Shown one piece after another: positions 7,244 through 15,548 of a stretch of DNA of 45,828 nucleotides. The notes beneath the pieces were generated by a model. It searched no databases. It was not told the DNA's origin and saw nothing but the letters and a program-made list of their open reading frames with translations. The DNA is from an uncultured Bacteroidota bacterium (GTDB lineage Bacteria > Bacteroidota > Bacteroidia > Bacteroidales > P3). The translations under genes and the position numbers were made by a program. The stretch covers positions 1 to 45,828 of the forward strand of contig CADBDA010000019.1 in NCBI GenBank assembly GCA_902793295.1. Direction: 5' to 3'. Position 1 is the stretch's first letter. Every line of letters starts with the position of its first letter.

Positions 7244-8962
7244 ATGAATAAATTCAAGCAAGAGTTGGCTCGTGTCTTCGACGACAACTTGCGTACAAGA
7301 CAATGGCAGAACTGGGTAGACTATGCTATCATCGGACTGATTGTCATCAGCACCGTAGAGGTCTTCCTCTCGACGTTTGACGGCATTGCCGAACGCTATG
7401 GGAACTGGCTTAATGCCGTAGATCTCTTTACAACAGTGTTCTTCACTATCGAAGTGACGCTACGAATATGGTGTGCCGACCTCATCGCTCCCAAATACAA
7501 AGGACTCTGGGGCCGTGTTCGCTACTGTTTTTCGTTCTACGGACTTATCGACATCCTGTCCACCTACACCTTTTACATTGCTTTTCTTCTGCCCATCCCT
7601 TATTCTTTGCTCAAAGCATTAAGAATAGCGCGTTTGATGCGTGTGTTCCGTTATCTCAAGGCATTCAGGATTTTGTCCAAAGCGGTCAGCAGTAAAAGTC
7701 GAGAGCTATTGGTGTCACTGCAATTTCTTGCTATCGTGACACTGATTCTTTCGTTTATCCTATACTTCGTCGAGCACGAAGTGCAACCCGAGGTGTACGA
7801 GAATGGCTGGACGTCGGTGGTATGGGCCTTCGCCCAGTATATCGGCGATCCTGGCGGATTTGCAGATATGCCACCCTTAACTCTCGCTGGTCAAATCATT
7901 GCCTGTCTGGTGGGTGTCCTCGGCATTGCAATATTCGCTGTGCCAGCAGGACTTATTGGGTCGGGATTCAGCGAGGTTATGGAAGCAGAACAAAAGGAAA
8001 TTGAACTTAAGGATAATGCAATGGCCATCAACGAGATGATGCTGGTCAAAAGCATAACACGCGAAGGAATATATTGGCCAGCCAAGAACATTAGTTTTGG
8101 TGACTTGACTCTCAAATTGAGTCTTACGGAAGAAGAGATTATCAAATCTGTAGCATCAAGTAAAAACCTTCGAGTCAAAAACCTCGCGGCCGCTGTGCTG
8201 GAAGGCCCCAAAATGGATATGATGGTGGTGAATCAATATTGTGTCAACGAGGAGTACGGTAGCCACGTGGAGCGTGGGTCCAGCGTAACCATTGTCAACC
8301 CAATTGGTGTAGGTGACAACGGATTGAGTTATTTCGACTGGCATATTGCACAGCTTGGCGGCTTCAACTATGTGGCCAATGAATGTTACTCTATGCAACA
8401 TCACGACCGTACGAAACGATGCACATTCTATTCTGCCACTGCTAACACGCAAGCCAATCCCGCTTTTCAACTATTTGCCGACCATATTCTCGATGGTCGT
8501 ACCAAGGATGACTGGATTATAGTCATTGTTGGCGAACAGCGCGTAAAGAACAAAACTGACGTACACTTCGAATTCGGCGGTGATACAGGTGAAGAACGCT
8601 TTGACTTTGAAGGAGGTATCGCTCCCGATCGTGTCACTGTTCGCAACCTCTACAACGATATGCAGCCTATCTTGCAGAAGGTCGGTCTCTCCGTCGATGT
8701 CCACCAAGTGCAACCACGACTACCTGATAATGCTTTGGCTCGGTACTTGCAAGCAAAGACAGAGGCCAACGTGCTGCAGCTATCGGTGTCATACAAACTG
8801 ATGGTGTTCGACAACGAAGTGCATAGCGCAATCGTAAATATTGCAGATGTGTTGAATCGAAACCTGGAATGCAAGAATTCTGTTGGACTACACAAGAAAG
8901 AATATCTTGTCCGTCCAATCGACTCGGACTATTGGAAAAATCTCTACGGAGTGGAATACTAA
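7241..8962 (+). CDS. Voltage-sensor ion channel with large cytosolic C-terminal domain
   Basis: A 573-residue inner-membrane protein of the six-helix ion-transport superfamily. S1-S3 lie within about 25-120. S4 has the voltage-sensor pattern RIARLMRVFRYLKAFR (about 128-143). S5 is about 158-177 and S6 about 214-243 with VPAGLIGSGF, typical of bacterial K+ channels. The pore loop between them reads AQYIGDPGGFADMPP (198-212) and lacks the TVGYG filter. Residues 250-573 form a cytosolic region, longer than the channel itself, that matches no domain I know. It is the seventh-to-last part of a same-strand run, read after the 8-bp repeat. Ion selectivity cannot be predicted. Confidence 0.85.
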   Translation: MMNKFKQELARVFDDNLRTRQWQNWVDYAIIGLIVISTVEVFLSTFDGIAERYGNWLNAVDLFTTVFFTIEVTLRIWCADLIAPKYKGLWGRVRYCFSFYGLIDILSTYTFYIAFLLPIPYSLLKALRIARLMRVFRYLKAFRILSKAVSSKSRELLVSLQFLAIVTLILSFILYFVEHEVQPEVYENGWTSVVWAFAQYIGDPGGFADMPPLTLAGQIIACLVGVLGIAIFAVPAGLIGSGFSEVMEAEQKEIELKDNAMAINEMMLVKSITREGIYWPAKNISFGDLTLKLSLTEEEIIKSVASSKNLRVKNLAAAVLEGPKMDMMVVNQYCVNEEYGSHVERGSSVTIVNPIGVGDNGLSYFDWHIAQLGGFNYVANECYSMQHHDRTKRCTFYSATANTQANPAFQLFADHILDGRTKDDWIIVIVGEQRVKNKTDVHFEFGGDTGEERFDFEGGIAPDRVTVRNLYNDMQPILQKVGLSVDVHQVQPRLPDNALARYLQAKTEANVLQLSVSYKLMVFDNEVHSAIVNIADVLNRNLECKNSVGLHKKEYLVRPIDSDYWKNLYGVEY

Positions 8963-8983
8963 GATATTAAAAACTGAACAATT

Positions 8984-9274
8984 ATGGCAATATTTCTCTG
9001 GCTTTTTCAATTTATAAGCCCCATCGCATTTTTCATCGGAGGCTTTTACTTAGTTGAGGATCCTGATCCGCTGGCACTGATCCTTGGTGGAGTGTCTGCT
9101 GTTCTTGGACTCATCGTCGGAATTGTGGGTTGGGCAGACACCGTGCCGCCGCGCTGGTTCTGGATAAAGAGCAGTATGGATCTCGCTGGCAGCCGAATTA
9201 TGACTGCCCTTGGCTATGCCATCCAGTTCTTCTTCATTCCACCTGCTATCATTGGAATTATAGAGATAATATGA
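8984..9274 (+). CDS. Small integral membrane protein
   Basis: Protein of 96 residues with about three hydrophobic segments: FLWLFQFISPIAFFIGGFYL, ALILGGVSAVLGLIVGIVGW and a C-terminal IQFFFIPPAIIGIIEII. It has no recognised family. It starts 21 bases after the channel stop and is probably translated from the same message. It could be a channel accessory subunit; this rests on position only. Confidence 0.7.
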   Translation: MAIFLWLFQFISPIAFFIGGFYLVEDPDPLALILGGVSAVLGLIVGIVGWADTVPPRWFWIKSSMDLAGSRIMTALGYAIQFFFIPPAIIGIIEII

Positions 9275-9340
9275 TTGAGCAAAAGATATATGAACTTTCA
9301 GAATGCACAAAATATTATTTATTAAAAACAACTTAGGACA

Positions 9341-9904
9341 ATGAAAATTAAAAAACTAAATTATTCTTTTATTGCATTGGCACTGCTAATGCTGACAGGA
9401 TGCTCCGCCAAGGAGAAGCAAATTGAACAACGAGTGCATCGTATGGCCGAAGCTGCCGAATTGGGCACCGTAGAGTACAAAGTCAAAAAGATCGTAAAAA
9501 CAGATGACAATCAATGGTACAGTGTTGGCGATCGCAAAATTCTATTCCAAAGTACAGCCTATTTGAAGGCTGGCGTAAAACTTGATGGGTTTACTGCCGA
9601 CAAGGTGAAAATCAATGGCAAGGATGTTACCGTCACTTTGCCGCACGCAGAACTGCTTTCCTTCAATATGCCCGCAGAAGAAACAGAGACAGTCTTTGAG
9701 AATTATGGTTTCTTCCGTAGTAGTTTTAGCGCTGAGGAACAAAATCATATTCTTGAGCTGGGCGAGAAGGACATCCGTGAGGATGTGCCTAACTTGGGTA
9801 TCTTGCAGGACGCTGAGCAAAACGTCTCGGATATATTTACAGCAATGCTCAATCAAATGGGTTTCCAAAATATTAACATTAACTTTGAGGAGGTAAAGAA
9901 ATGA
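9341..9904 (+). CDS. DUF4230 lipoprotein
   Basis: A 187-residue lipoprotein. Its N-terminal signal ends in the lipobox LTGC (Cys21), so it should be acylated and sit in the inner or outer membrane facing the periplasm. The body matches the DUF4230 pattern: EYKVKKIVKTDD, then DRKILFQSTAYLKAGVKLDG, then VTVTLPHAELLSF. DUF4230 proteins are common in Bacteroidota and have no agreed function. Its stop overlaps the next start in ATGA (9901-9904), so the two DUF4230 proteins are translationally coupled. Confidence 0.85.
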   Translation: MKIKKLNYSFIALALLMLTGCSAKEKQIEQRVHRMAEAAELGTVEYKVKKIVKTDDNQWYSVGDRKILFQSTAYLKAGVKLDGFTADKVKINGKDVTVTLPHAELLSFNMPAEETETVFENYGFFRSSFSAEEQNHILELGEKDIREDVPNLGILQDAEQNVSDIFTAMLNQMGFQNININFEEVKK

Positions 9905-10524
9905 AAACAGTAAGAAAAATCATAACACTCTTAACCGTTATCATTGTGGTTTGTGCAGGTCTATTTGTAGCCTACAAATTCACACATATGTTTGATTTCC
10001 TCAAACGTGACCTTTCCATCGAAAAGACTGCAAATGTCGTGGAAGAAGTGAAGAAAATTGGAGAGTTCACTACCGCTTGCTATTACGAGGAGGTACCTCT
10101 GCGCGACATACGTATCGATACCATTGAACGAGAAGGTCTTTTCGGTATTGGTGCAGGTAAAACCTTCAAAGAAAACGAGATTGTCCTTGTTGGCAAAGGC
10201 CGTGTACGTGCAGGATTCGACCTGTCGAAAGTAAAGGATGGTGATATGAATGTCCACGGAGATACACTGGAAATGAAACTCCCGCAGGCTGAGATGTTTG
10301 ACATCATTATGAACCCATCCGACTTCACCACCGAATACGAGAAAGGCACGTGGAGCCACGAACTTGCCAAACCTCTCAAAGAACGAGCCAAAGCTAATTT
10401 GGAGAAGAATGCCATTGATTACGGCATTCTTCAAAAAGCCGAAGAAAGTGGTTTGAATCGTCTTGAAATGCTCTTCAAAACATTCGGATTCAACACTGTC
10501 TTACTCACTGTATGTGAAGAATAA
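9901..10524 (+). CDS. DUF4230 membrane-anchored protein
   Basis: Protein of 207 residues with an uncleaved N-terminal membrane segment (about 8-27) and no lipobox, followed by a periplasmic DUF4230 domain. Conserved stretches are TACYYEEVPLRDIRID, EIVLVGKGRVRAGFDLSKV and LEMKLPQAEMFDIIMNPSDF. It is coupled by ATGA overlap to the lipoprotein of the same family. It ends the same-strand run; three hairpins follow from 10553. Confidence 0.85.
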   Translation: MKTVRKIITLLTVIIVVCAGLFVAYKFTHMFDFLKRDLSIEKTANVVEEVKKIGEFTTACYYEEVPLRDIRIDTIEREGLFGIGAGKTFKENEIVLVGKGRVRAGFDLSKVKDGDMNVHGDTLEMKLPQAEMFDIIMNPSDFTTEYEKGTWSHELAKPLKERAKANLEKNAIDYGILQKAEESGLNRLEMLFKTFGFNTVLLTVCEE

Positions 10525-10552
10525 GACGGAATTGTAACCATTATTCATTGTT

Positions 10553-10657
10553 GCGTGTCTCCGACACGCGATGGGTAAAGGTGTGATAAATACCCCACAC
10601 TGCGCGACTTGCAGCCGCTTAGTGTGGGGTTATTGATGTGGCGTCTCTTCGAGACGC
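10553..10657. repeat. Array of three perfect hairpins
   Basis: Hairpin 1 pairs GCGTGTC with GACACGC around TCC (10553-10569). Hairpin 2 pairs ACCCCACACT with AGTGTGGGGT around 19 bases (10592-10630). Hairpin 3 pairs GCGTCTC with GAGACGC around TTC (10641-10657). None has a T run, so a REP-like repeat or structured RNA fits as well as termination of the operon. Confidence 0.6.
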
Positions 10658-10680
10658 AAGCTGTCAGAATCGTTTGTTGG

Positions 10681-10809
10681 CTATTGCCGCTCCCGGATGC
10701 TCACTGCGAAGCCGCCGCAGGGGGCCATCTTCAATTTGAGGGTGGTCTTAGAGGTGACTTACTTGGTGGTAATGATGTGACCGTTATGAGTATATGGTGT
10801 AAAAATAGT
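10681..10809 (-). pseudogene. Fragment resembling the C-terminal end of a glycoside hydrolase
   Basis: The minus strand reads TIFTPYTHNGHIITTK, an in-frame TAA at 10759-10761, then VTSKTTLKLKMAPCGGFAVS and a stop at 10681. The pattern LKMAPxGGFAxxI is like the last strand of many exported Bacteroidota glycoside hydrolases. The fragment has no start, is too short to name a family and is broken by a stop. The rest of 10525-10866 holds only the hairpins before it. Confidence 0.35.
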
Positions 10810-10866
10810 TATACAGAGGATACAATGATACCATAAAGAAGGCACAAAGAACCCACTACGAAGGCA

Positions 10867-11358
10867 TCAAATACTATACGCTTTGACAATCTCAATTGTA
10901 CCTTCGGGGACTTCCAGACGCTCTTCGTCTGACAGGGTTACGATGGTGCCAGATGTTAAATGGAGTTCACTCATTGCGTCACGCAGTCCACCTATCTCTC
11001 GTTGTATGTTTTCATCGGTCAGCTCCAGGCAGACCTGGTAGAGCGATGATGGTTTGTTGTGGCTGTCGGTCACCACAAAAACACATTCGCCAGTACCTTG
11101 GTAGTAAAAGATGTGGCCTTTGTGTTGCTTCCGCAAATTGAGAAACACGTGGTTCTCTAACAAGCGGCCCATCTCGAGCTCAACGGGGTAAAGGCTTCCC
11201 TTATTGAGGGTCCGGCCGGTGACGTTCTTGGTGCGGGTGCAGGAATAGTAGATGCCATTAATGCTGGTCGTGAACTCTATGGTTCCATTGGCGATGGGAG
11301 GAACGACCACATAGATGGGGCCAGCAGCATGCGGACCGGCACCGCGAGAGACCGGCAA
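10867..11358 (-). CDS. Hypothetical protein with uncertain 5' end, possibly secreted
   Basis: The frame encodes about 163 residues starting from TTG. It reads GPIYVVVPPIANGTIEFTTS and later a helical stretch (ELTDENIQREIGGLRDAMSE), with no family I recognise. Upstream in the same frame lies a signal-peptide-like run (ILFPFSFLVVTSLL), but no ATG or GTG occurs before the stop near 11467. A promoter element lies at 11548-11555, and the ATG starts after it belong to another frame (11258-11525). A frameshift in the 5' part is therefore likely and the gene may be broken. Confidence 0.5.
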   Translation of the reverse strand: MPVSRGAGPHAAGPIYVVVPPIANGTIEFTTSINGIYYSCTRTKNVTGRTLNKGSLYPVELEMGRLLENHVFLNLRKQHKGHIFYYQGTGECVFVVTDSHNKPSSLYQVCLELTDENIQREIGGLRDAMSELHLTSGTIVTLSDEERLEVPEGTIEIVKAYSI

Positions 11359-11547
11359 CAGGGAGGTTACGACCAGGAAAGAAAAGGGAAATAGTATCGC
11401 CCGCCGCCATACCGGCAGCAGAGTGTTTAAGAACAGATAAGAATAGGGGAATTGCCCGGCTCGCTACAGACTTAGCGGACTTGTGGGGGGTGAAAATCAG
11501 TGAGTTATGAATAGAATAAGATCTCATATCCTCGTCATCTTGTGTTG

Positions 11548-11555
11548 CAAAGATA
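11548..11555 (-). promoter_or_regulatory. Promoter -7 element, minus strand
   Basis: The minus strand reads TATCTTTG, matching TAnnTTTG. It lies upstream of the uncertain gene ending at 10867. No clear -33 element was identified. Confidence 0.5.
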
Positions 11556-11621
11556 CACATTTTCCGCAAAATGAAAAGAAAAAAGTGTGCCGGCTCCCAA
11601 GGCGGAAGTCGGCACTGCCGA

Positions 11622-12728
11622 TCAGAAACGACGAACAGCCACGATTTTTGCTCCTGGTTTGAAATCAGATGGTTTCAGCGTTATATAGTCTGATTGGTAG
11701 TATTTTCCGTTGGTTAAATCATACTTGAAATCCAATTCCGACAGCAAAAACTGGCAGCTTTCGTATTCGTCGCACATCATCATAAGTAGCCCGGAGATGT
11801 AGGTGAACCCCAGATTGGCACTGCTGTATGTGTTAAAAAACGTTTCAATGGTCGACCCGACACCGATTCCCTCGGCAGTCTTCACGCGGGGGGATAGGAT
11901 CTTTATCTCATTTATGGTGTTTTTATCGTAATCCTTCACCAGCTCCATGACTGTTTCGTTGTCAAACATCACTTGGTCAATCACTACAGTGTATTCCTCA
12001 CCTTCCCCGATCTCAGTACGTGATGTGCGCTTGATTGTGAGTTTGCTTCCGGGAACTGGGCCGGCAGCGGGGAATTTGGCACCGATGGCAAAGGGCCCTA
12101 CGCCACTTTTTGTAATGGTGAGGTCCTTGTCGACGCTGTTGTCGTTTGCTGCGGCTCCGGAAACAGCGTAGTACTCAATTTTCCGGACAGTCTTTTCACC
12201 GATGTTGTTACTTCTCGACAGCCAGTTGCCATACGCGTCTGTGTTGCCGTAAGTGTAGGTGACATAGACATCACGGCACTCGTCACAACCCTCCACTTGC
12301 TGCTCGCTCTTTTCCGCTGTCCGAAAGCCGCGCTCGTCGTAAGTGAACGTGATGTCGCCGATCATCGGCACGGTGTATCCTGTGGGCCGTTTGGAATCCC
12401 AAAAGTATACATATTCCATTCCGTCAGCGTTTTCCGATACAATCCTTCTTTTCTCATCGCGGGAGTATAAACTGGACGGGGACTTCCCGTTCACTTTGGT
12501 CAGATTGCCGTTGTTGTCAAATTCGTAGGTGTTTTTGTTGACGGTTACTTTCTTCACCGGTCCCTGGAGCTCAAAGAAAGTGAGGTCGGGGGTGACCAAA
12601 GGTGATTTCGCCGTCACTTCTGCCGTTGCAGAGTCGGATCCCTGTCCGGAGTCCGTTCTCGAATTGGAGCATAATGAGAAAACAAGACACATGCTTAGTG
12701 CTGCGGTTGTGAATAGTATTTTTTTCAT
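11622..12728 (-). CDS. Exported hypothetical protein
   Basis: Protein of 368 residues with an N-terminal signal (KKILFTTAALSMCLVFSLC). A Cys follows the hydrophobic core, but Leu stands at -1, which is poor for a lipobox. A Ser/Thr/Asp-rich linker runs to about 45. The N-terminal half carries short YD-repeat-like strings (YEFDNNGNLTKV, ITFTYDERGFRTAEKS), as in RHS-type beta repeats. The C-terminal half has VGPFAIGAKFPAAGPVPGSK and SGVGSTIETF-like strings that I cannot assign. It is monocistronic, with a -7 element at 12814. Confidence 0.75.
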   Translation of the reverse strand: MKKILFTTAALSMCLVFSLCSNSRTDSGQGSDSATAEVTAKSPLVTPDLTFFELQGPVKKVTVNKNTYEFDNNGNLTKVNGKSPSSLYSRDEKRRIVSENADGMEYVYFWDSKRPTGYTVPMIGDITFTYDERGFRTAEKSEQQVEGCDECRDVYVTYTYGNTDAYGNWLSRSNNIGEKTVRKIEYYAVSGAAANDNSVDKDLTITKSGVGPFAIGAKFPAAGPVPGSKLTIKRTSRTEIGEGEEYTVVIDQVMFDNETVMELVKDYDKNTINEIKILSPRVKTAEGIGVGSTIETFFNTYSSANLGFTYISGLLMMMCDEYESCQFLLSELDFKYDLTNGKYYQSDYITLKPSDFKPGAKIVAVRRF

Positions 12729-12813
12729 CTTGTGGGTGTTTTGGATGTTAGTGGTTTCTTAACCGAAGGTCAGCGCCACCTGTCTCTGCAATGGCACATG
12801 ACAAATACGACTG

Positions 12814-12821
12814 CAAAATTA
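12814..12821 (-). promoter_or_regulatory. Promoter -7 element for the exported protein
   Basis: The minus strand reads TAATTTTG, a TAnnTTTG match, 86 bases upstream of the ATG at 12728. No convincing -33 element. Confidence 0.5.
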
Positions 12822-12984
12822 CGAAAAAAAAGCAAGCGAACCCGATTTCTTTTATTATTTTTTTTTGTCAGGCCGTCTTTTCTTTTCCGAACAATGTGTT
12901 GTTGTGCAGGTAACGTGTGTCTTACAGAACCAAAATCCCACTTACAAGTACAACACTAAGCAGAACAAAGTACCAGTATTTGGT

Positions 12985-13202
12985 ACATAAAACCCACCTC
13001 CCAATAGAACTCCCCCCCGTCAATAAAAAACGCTTCTTCTCCCGTAGCTTGCTGGAGGGTGAAGCAGAGAGCCAGTGGCTCTCTGCGATAGCGACGGAAG
13101 GAGCGGAGAAAGCCACCCACCGCGGTGGCTGCGCTTAGAAGAAGCGCCCTGCCGATCCGAACACGGCAGCAGAAACATCAGCAAAACCAACCATCCCTCT
13201 GT
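12985..13202. repeat. Long hairpin-rich repeat, unit B1
   Basis: This is a close copy of the units at 356-564 and 565-775, in the same orientation, with the same hairpins. The arms AGAGCCA/TGGCTCT and CCACC/GGTGG remain paired. The stem GCGCTTA/TAAGCGC has decayed here to GCGCTTAGAAGAAGCGC. Confidence 0.75.
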
Positions 13203-13745
13203 ATCCAAAACCGAACCCCAATAGAACTCCCCCCCGTCAATAAAAAACGCTTCTTCTCCCGTAGCTTGCTGGAGGGTGATAGGAAATCACAAGCAGGAGG
13301 CTGTAAAGGTCGCAGGGTGTCTGAGCGCGATAACTTTCAAAAGTAAAAAGGTAAACCAGAACCCCCATCCAACCGTCACAAGTAAAAAGACACGGACGAA
13401 CCTGCGAGTTCCTGCGCCACAGTCTCCTGAGCCGATGATTTCCATCGCCCGGAAGCAGCGGACAATCTCCTTACGTGAAAGAGCCGCTTTCTTTTGCAAC
13501 TTTTCTTTCCGGCTCTGGCGAAAGAAAAGTTGATGAAGAAAAGAAGATGAAGTTGAAGAAGAAAAAAGCACTTTTCTTTGCCAGTTCCTCAGCCATTCCG
13601 AAAAGTGAGGGACTTTTCGGGCTTCGGCTCATAGCTCCACTGGAGCTCTTCATGTTTTGCTTTGGAAAAAAGAAATGCTGATAGACAATAAAGAAACGCT
13701 AACCAAATAAAAGAAGAATCTTTTGCAACCCTCAGCCATTCCGAG
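13203..13745. repeat. Long repeat, unit B2 with the A3-type tail
   Basis: This is the counterpart of 776-1252: same head, same switch after GCTTGCTGGAGGGTGATAGG, and the same downstream modules (near 13393-13480 and 13603-13655). The hairpins GAAAAGT/ACTTTTC and AGCTCCA/TGGAGCT are perfect in this copy. The stretch from 12822 to 13745 holds no gene. Confidence 0.7.
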
Positions 13746-13827
13746 GGCAATAATAATCATGTTTTTACGTTAAAAAAATGAAAATGGGCGATGCCAGTCT
13801 CACGAATCATTGTAAATTCTTCAAATC

Positions 13828-13966
13828 ATGCTTGCCTTCCGACACAAACGCCACTGGCTCGAGCCGAAACTGCCGCATGCAGTGTTTCTGGATGGTTTGT
13901 GCGCCGGCATTCTGAAGAATGACACTTCCTGTCTGGCTGTGCCGCAAGGGCCCCATGTTTACCGAA
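13828..13966 (+). pseudogene. Possible remnant of a small surface-domain gene
   Basis: One plus frame reads VFLDGLCAGILKNDTSCLAV then PQGPH, which resembles the 'IDG-x-x-x-G-x-L-x-N ... PPGxH' pattern of small Bacteroidota beta domains. A second frame across the 3' part gives MFTENDKGYTIKIVKQ and a stop at 14002, as if one frameshift separated the halves. There is no start codon with a promoter. The rest of 13746-14086 shows nothing I can support. Confidence 0.3.
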
Positions 13967-14086
13967 AACGACAAAGGATACACCATCAAAATTGTCAAAC
14001 AGTGACTTTGTCCCTAGGCAACTGACCGGTACCGGGTGCTTGTGACAACGCCAGCCGTTAAACCTCCATTATAAAATGCATTTGCT

Positions 14087-15493
14087 ATGGCTACTATCGA
14101 CGACAAAAACAGAGAGGATTTCCCGCAAAACACAGGTCCGCTGAGTCTTTATCAGTGGAAGAACAAAGTCGTGGTTGCAGCCGTTGGCAACCGCGGCTCT
14201 GTCCAAACACACAATCAAATCGTCAATGCCCAAAAATTCAAACTGATGCAGCGGGTCTTCGGACCTTCCTTTGTCTTCCTGCGGCTTGGTTTTGCAGCCT
14301 TCCCGGGTCGTCCGCGCGACCGTGCCATGAAGCTCAACTACCACAAAGCCTTCAAAGGCGAGTATCCCAAAATGGAGTTGGACTATGCCGTGCTGCAGTT
14401 GGCGGAAGGCCCGTTGCCGTTACCCGACACGCTCTCCGCACAAGCCGGCAACGATAACACCATCCGTCTCTCGTGGAAAGCCCCCACCCATACCAATACC
14501 ACTCGTCAAGCTTCAAACCAACCTACCAATCAAACAAATCAAACCTCCACCGCAAAAAAACAATCCGACACCGCTAACCTCCAATCCTCCTCCGACCTCC
14601 TGATGGTCTCCCTCTACTGCCCCGAATTTCGCCAGGCTATCGTCTACCCCGAACTGGCTTGCCGTGCCGATGCCTCCGCAACCATTGTCGTCGACCCCAA
14701 GTGGGCCGGCATCCCGTTCCATCTCTATGCGGCCTGTTACAACAAAAACTCCTCCCTCGCTAGCAATTCCACCTACTTGGGCTGCTTCACCTTGCAGTGC
14801 GACAATCCGGTCCCTTTCAACCCGGCCAATCGCTACAAACCGCGCATCCGCAAACCGGCACAGAAAAAGGAGGGCACAAATTTCGACATCGTCGGTCTCT
14901 CCGGCCGCGTCGGACCAATAAATATCTTTACCGACAAGCGGGGCCGCGTGATCGCGCGTGCCAACCCCGCAAAACGTACGACACCACCTACTCTGGGCGA
15001 GAAAAGGAACATGTCCCGCTTCAGCCTGATGTCGCATTTCCTCTCCAAGGTGCGCGTATTCTACACCATCGGCTTCGACGCGCATAAAAGCCGCACCCAC
15101 GTCCGCTCCGCCGCCATGTCGGCCAATCTCCGTAAGGAGGTCGTCGGCAATGGCCCGAATTTCGCTATCGACTACCTCGCTGTCCAACTGTCGGATGGCC
15201 CGCTGGCGGCTCCTCGGGTGACGAAGGCCCGCCGCGAAAAGAATACGGCGCTCTTTTCATGGGCGTCGGATGGCGACAACGGCATTAGTAGTCCCGACGA
15301 CACGCTTCTGGTGGCGGTCTACAATACCGAAAGGGACGAGGCTGTCGTCTCTCAGACGGTGGCGAAACGCAGTGAGGGAAAAGCGGCAGTGCCGCTCCCT
15401 GAGGGCTGGAATGACAACGGCTGCATCGCCTATCTGGCCTTCCACAACGTTGACAACAACTTGTGCAGCCCAACGACGGCCCTAACCATTTAG
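14087..15493 (+). CDS. Double DUF6266 domain protein
   Basis: Protein of 468 residues without signal peptide. It contains two copies of a domain matching DUF6266. The first starts TGPLSLYQWKNKVVVAAVGN (about 16) and reaches about 130. The second starts LSGRVGPINIFTDKRGRVIA (about 272) and includes FSLMSHFLSKV. Each copy ends in an Fn3-like strand pair (NTIRLSWKA, NTALFSWAS). A Thr/Gln/Asn-rich linker (about 140-170) lies after the first. Family function is unknown. It is followed 55 bases later by the beta-flower gene on the same strand. Confidence 0.8.
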   Translation: MATIDDKNREDFPQNTGPLSLYQWKNKVVVAAVGNRGSVQTHNQIVNAQKFKLMQRVFGPSFVFLRLGFAAFPGRPRDRAMKLNYHKAFKGEYPKMELDYAVLQLAEGPLPLPDTLSAQAGNDNTIRLSWKAPTHTNTTRQASNQPTNQTNQTSTAKKQSDTANLQSSSDLLMVSLYCPEFRQAIVYPELACRADASATIVVDPKWAGIPFHLYAACYNKNSSLASNSTYLGCFTLQCDNPVPFNPANRYKPRIRKPAQKKEGTNFDIVGLSGRVGPINIFTDKRGRVIARANPAKRTTPPTLGEKRNMSRFSLMSHFLSKVRVFYTIGFDAHKSRTHVRSAAMSANLRKEVVGNGPNFAIDYLAVQLSDGPLAAPRVTKARREKNTALFSWASDGDNGISSPDDTLLVAVYNTERDEAVVSQTVAKRSEGKAAVPLPEGWNDNGCIAYLAFHNVDNNLCSPTTALTI

Positions 15494-15548
15494 TGACATG
15501 GGAATAAAGTGAACGTTTTCTTACCCTTCAAATCCAAACGTATCAACC

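Noticed and set aside
3018..11193. A 13-base direct repeat TCAACGGGGTAAA just after ssrA and near 11181 as possible attachment sites
   Set aside because: Several 13-mer pairs are expected by chance in a window of this size, the second copy lies inside a reading frame and no integrase is present.
356..13745. The long repeat as a CRISPR array
   Set aside because: Units are about 200 bp or longer, contain internal hairpins and are not separated by unique spacers of constant size.
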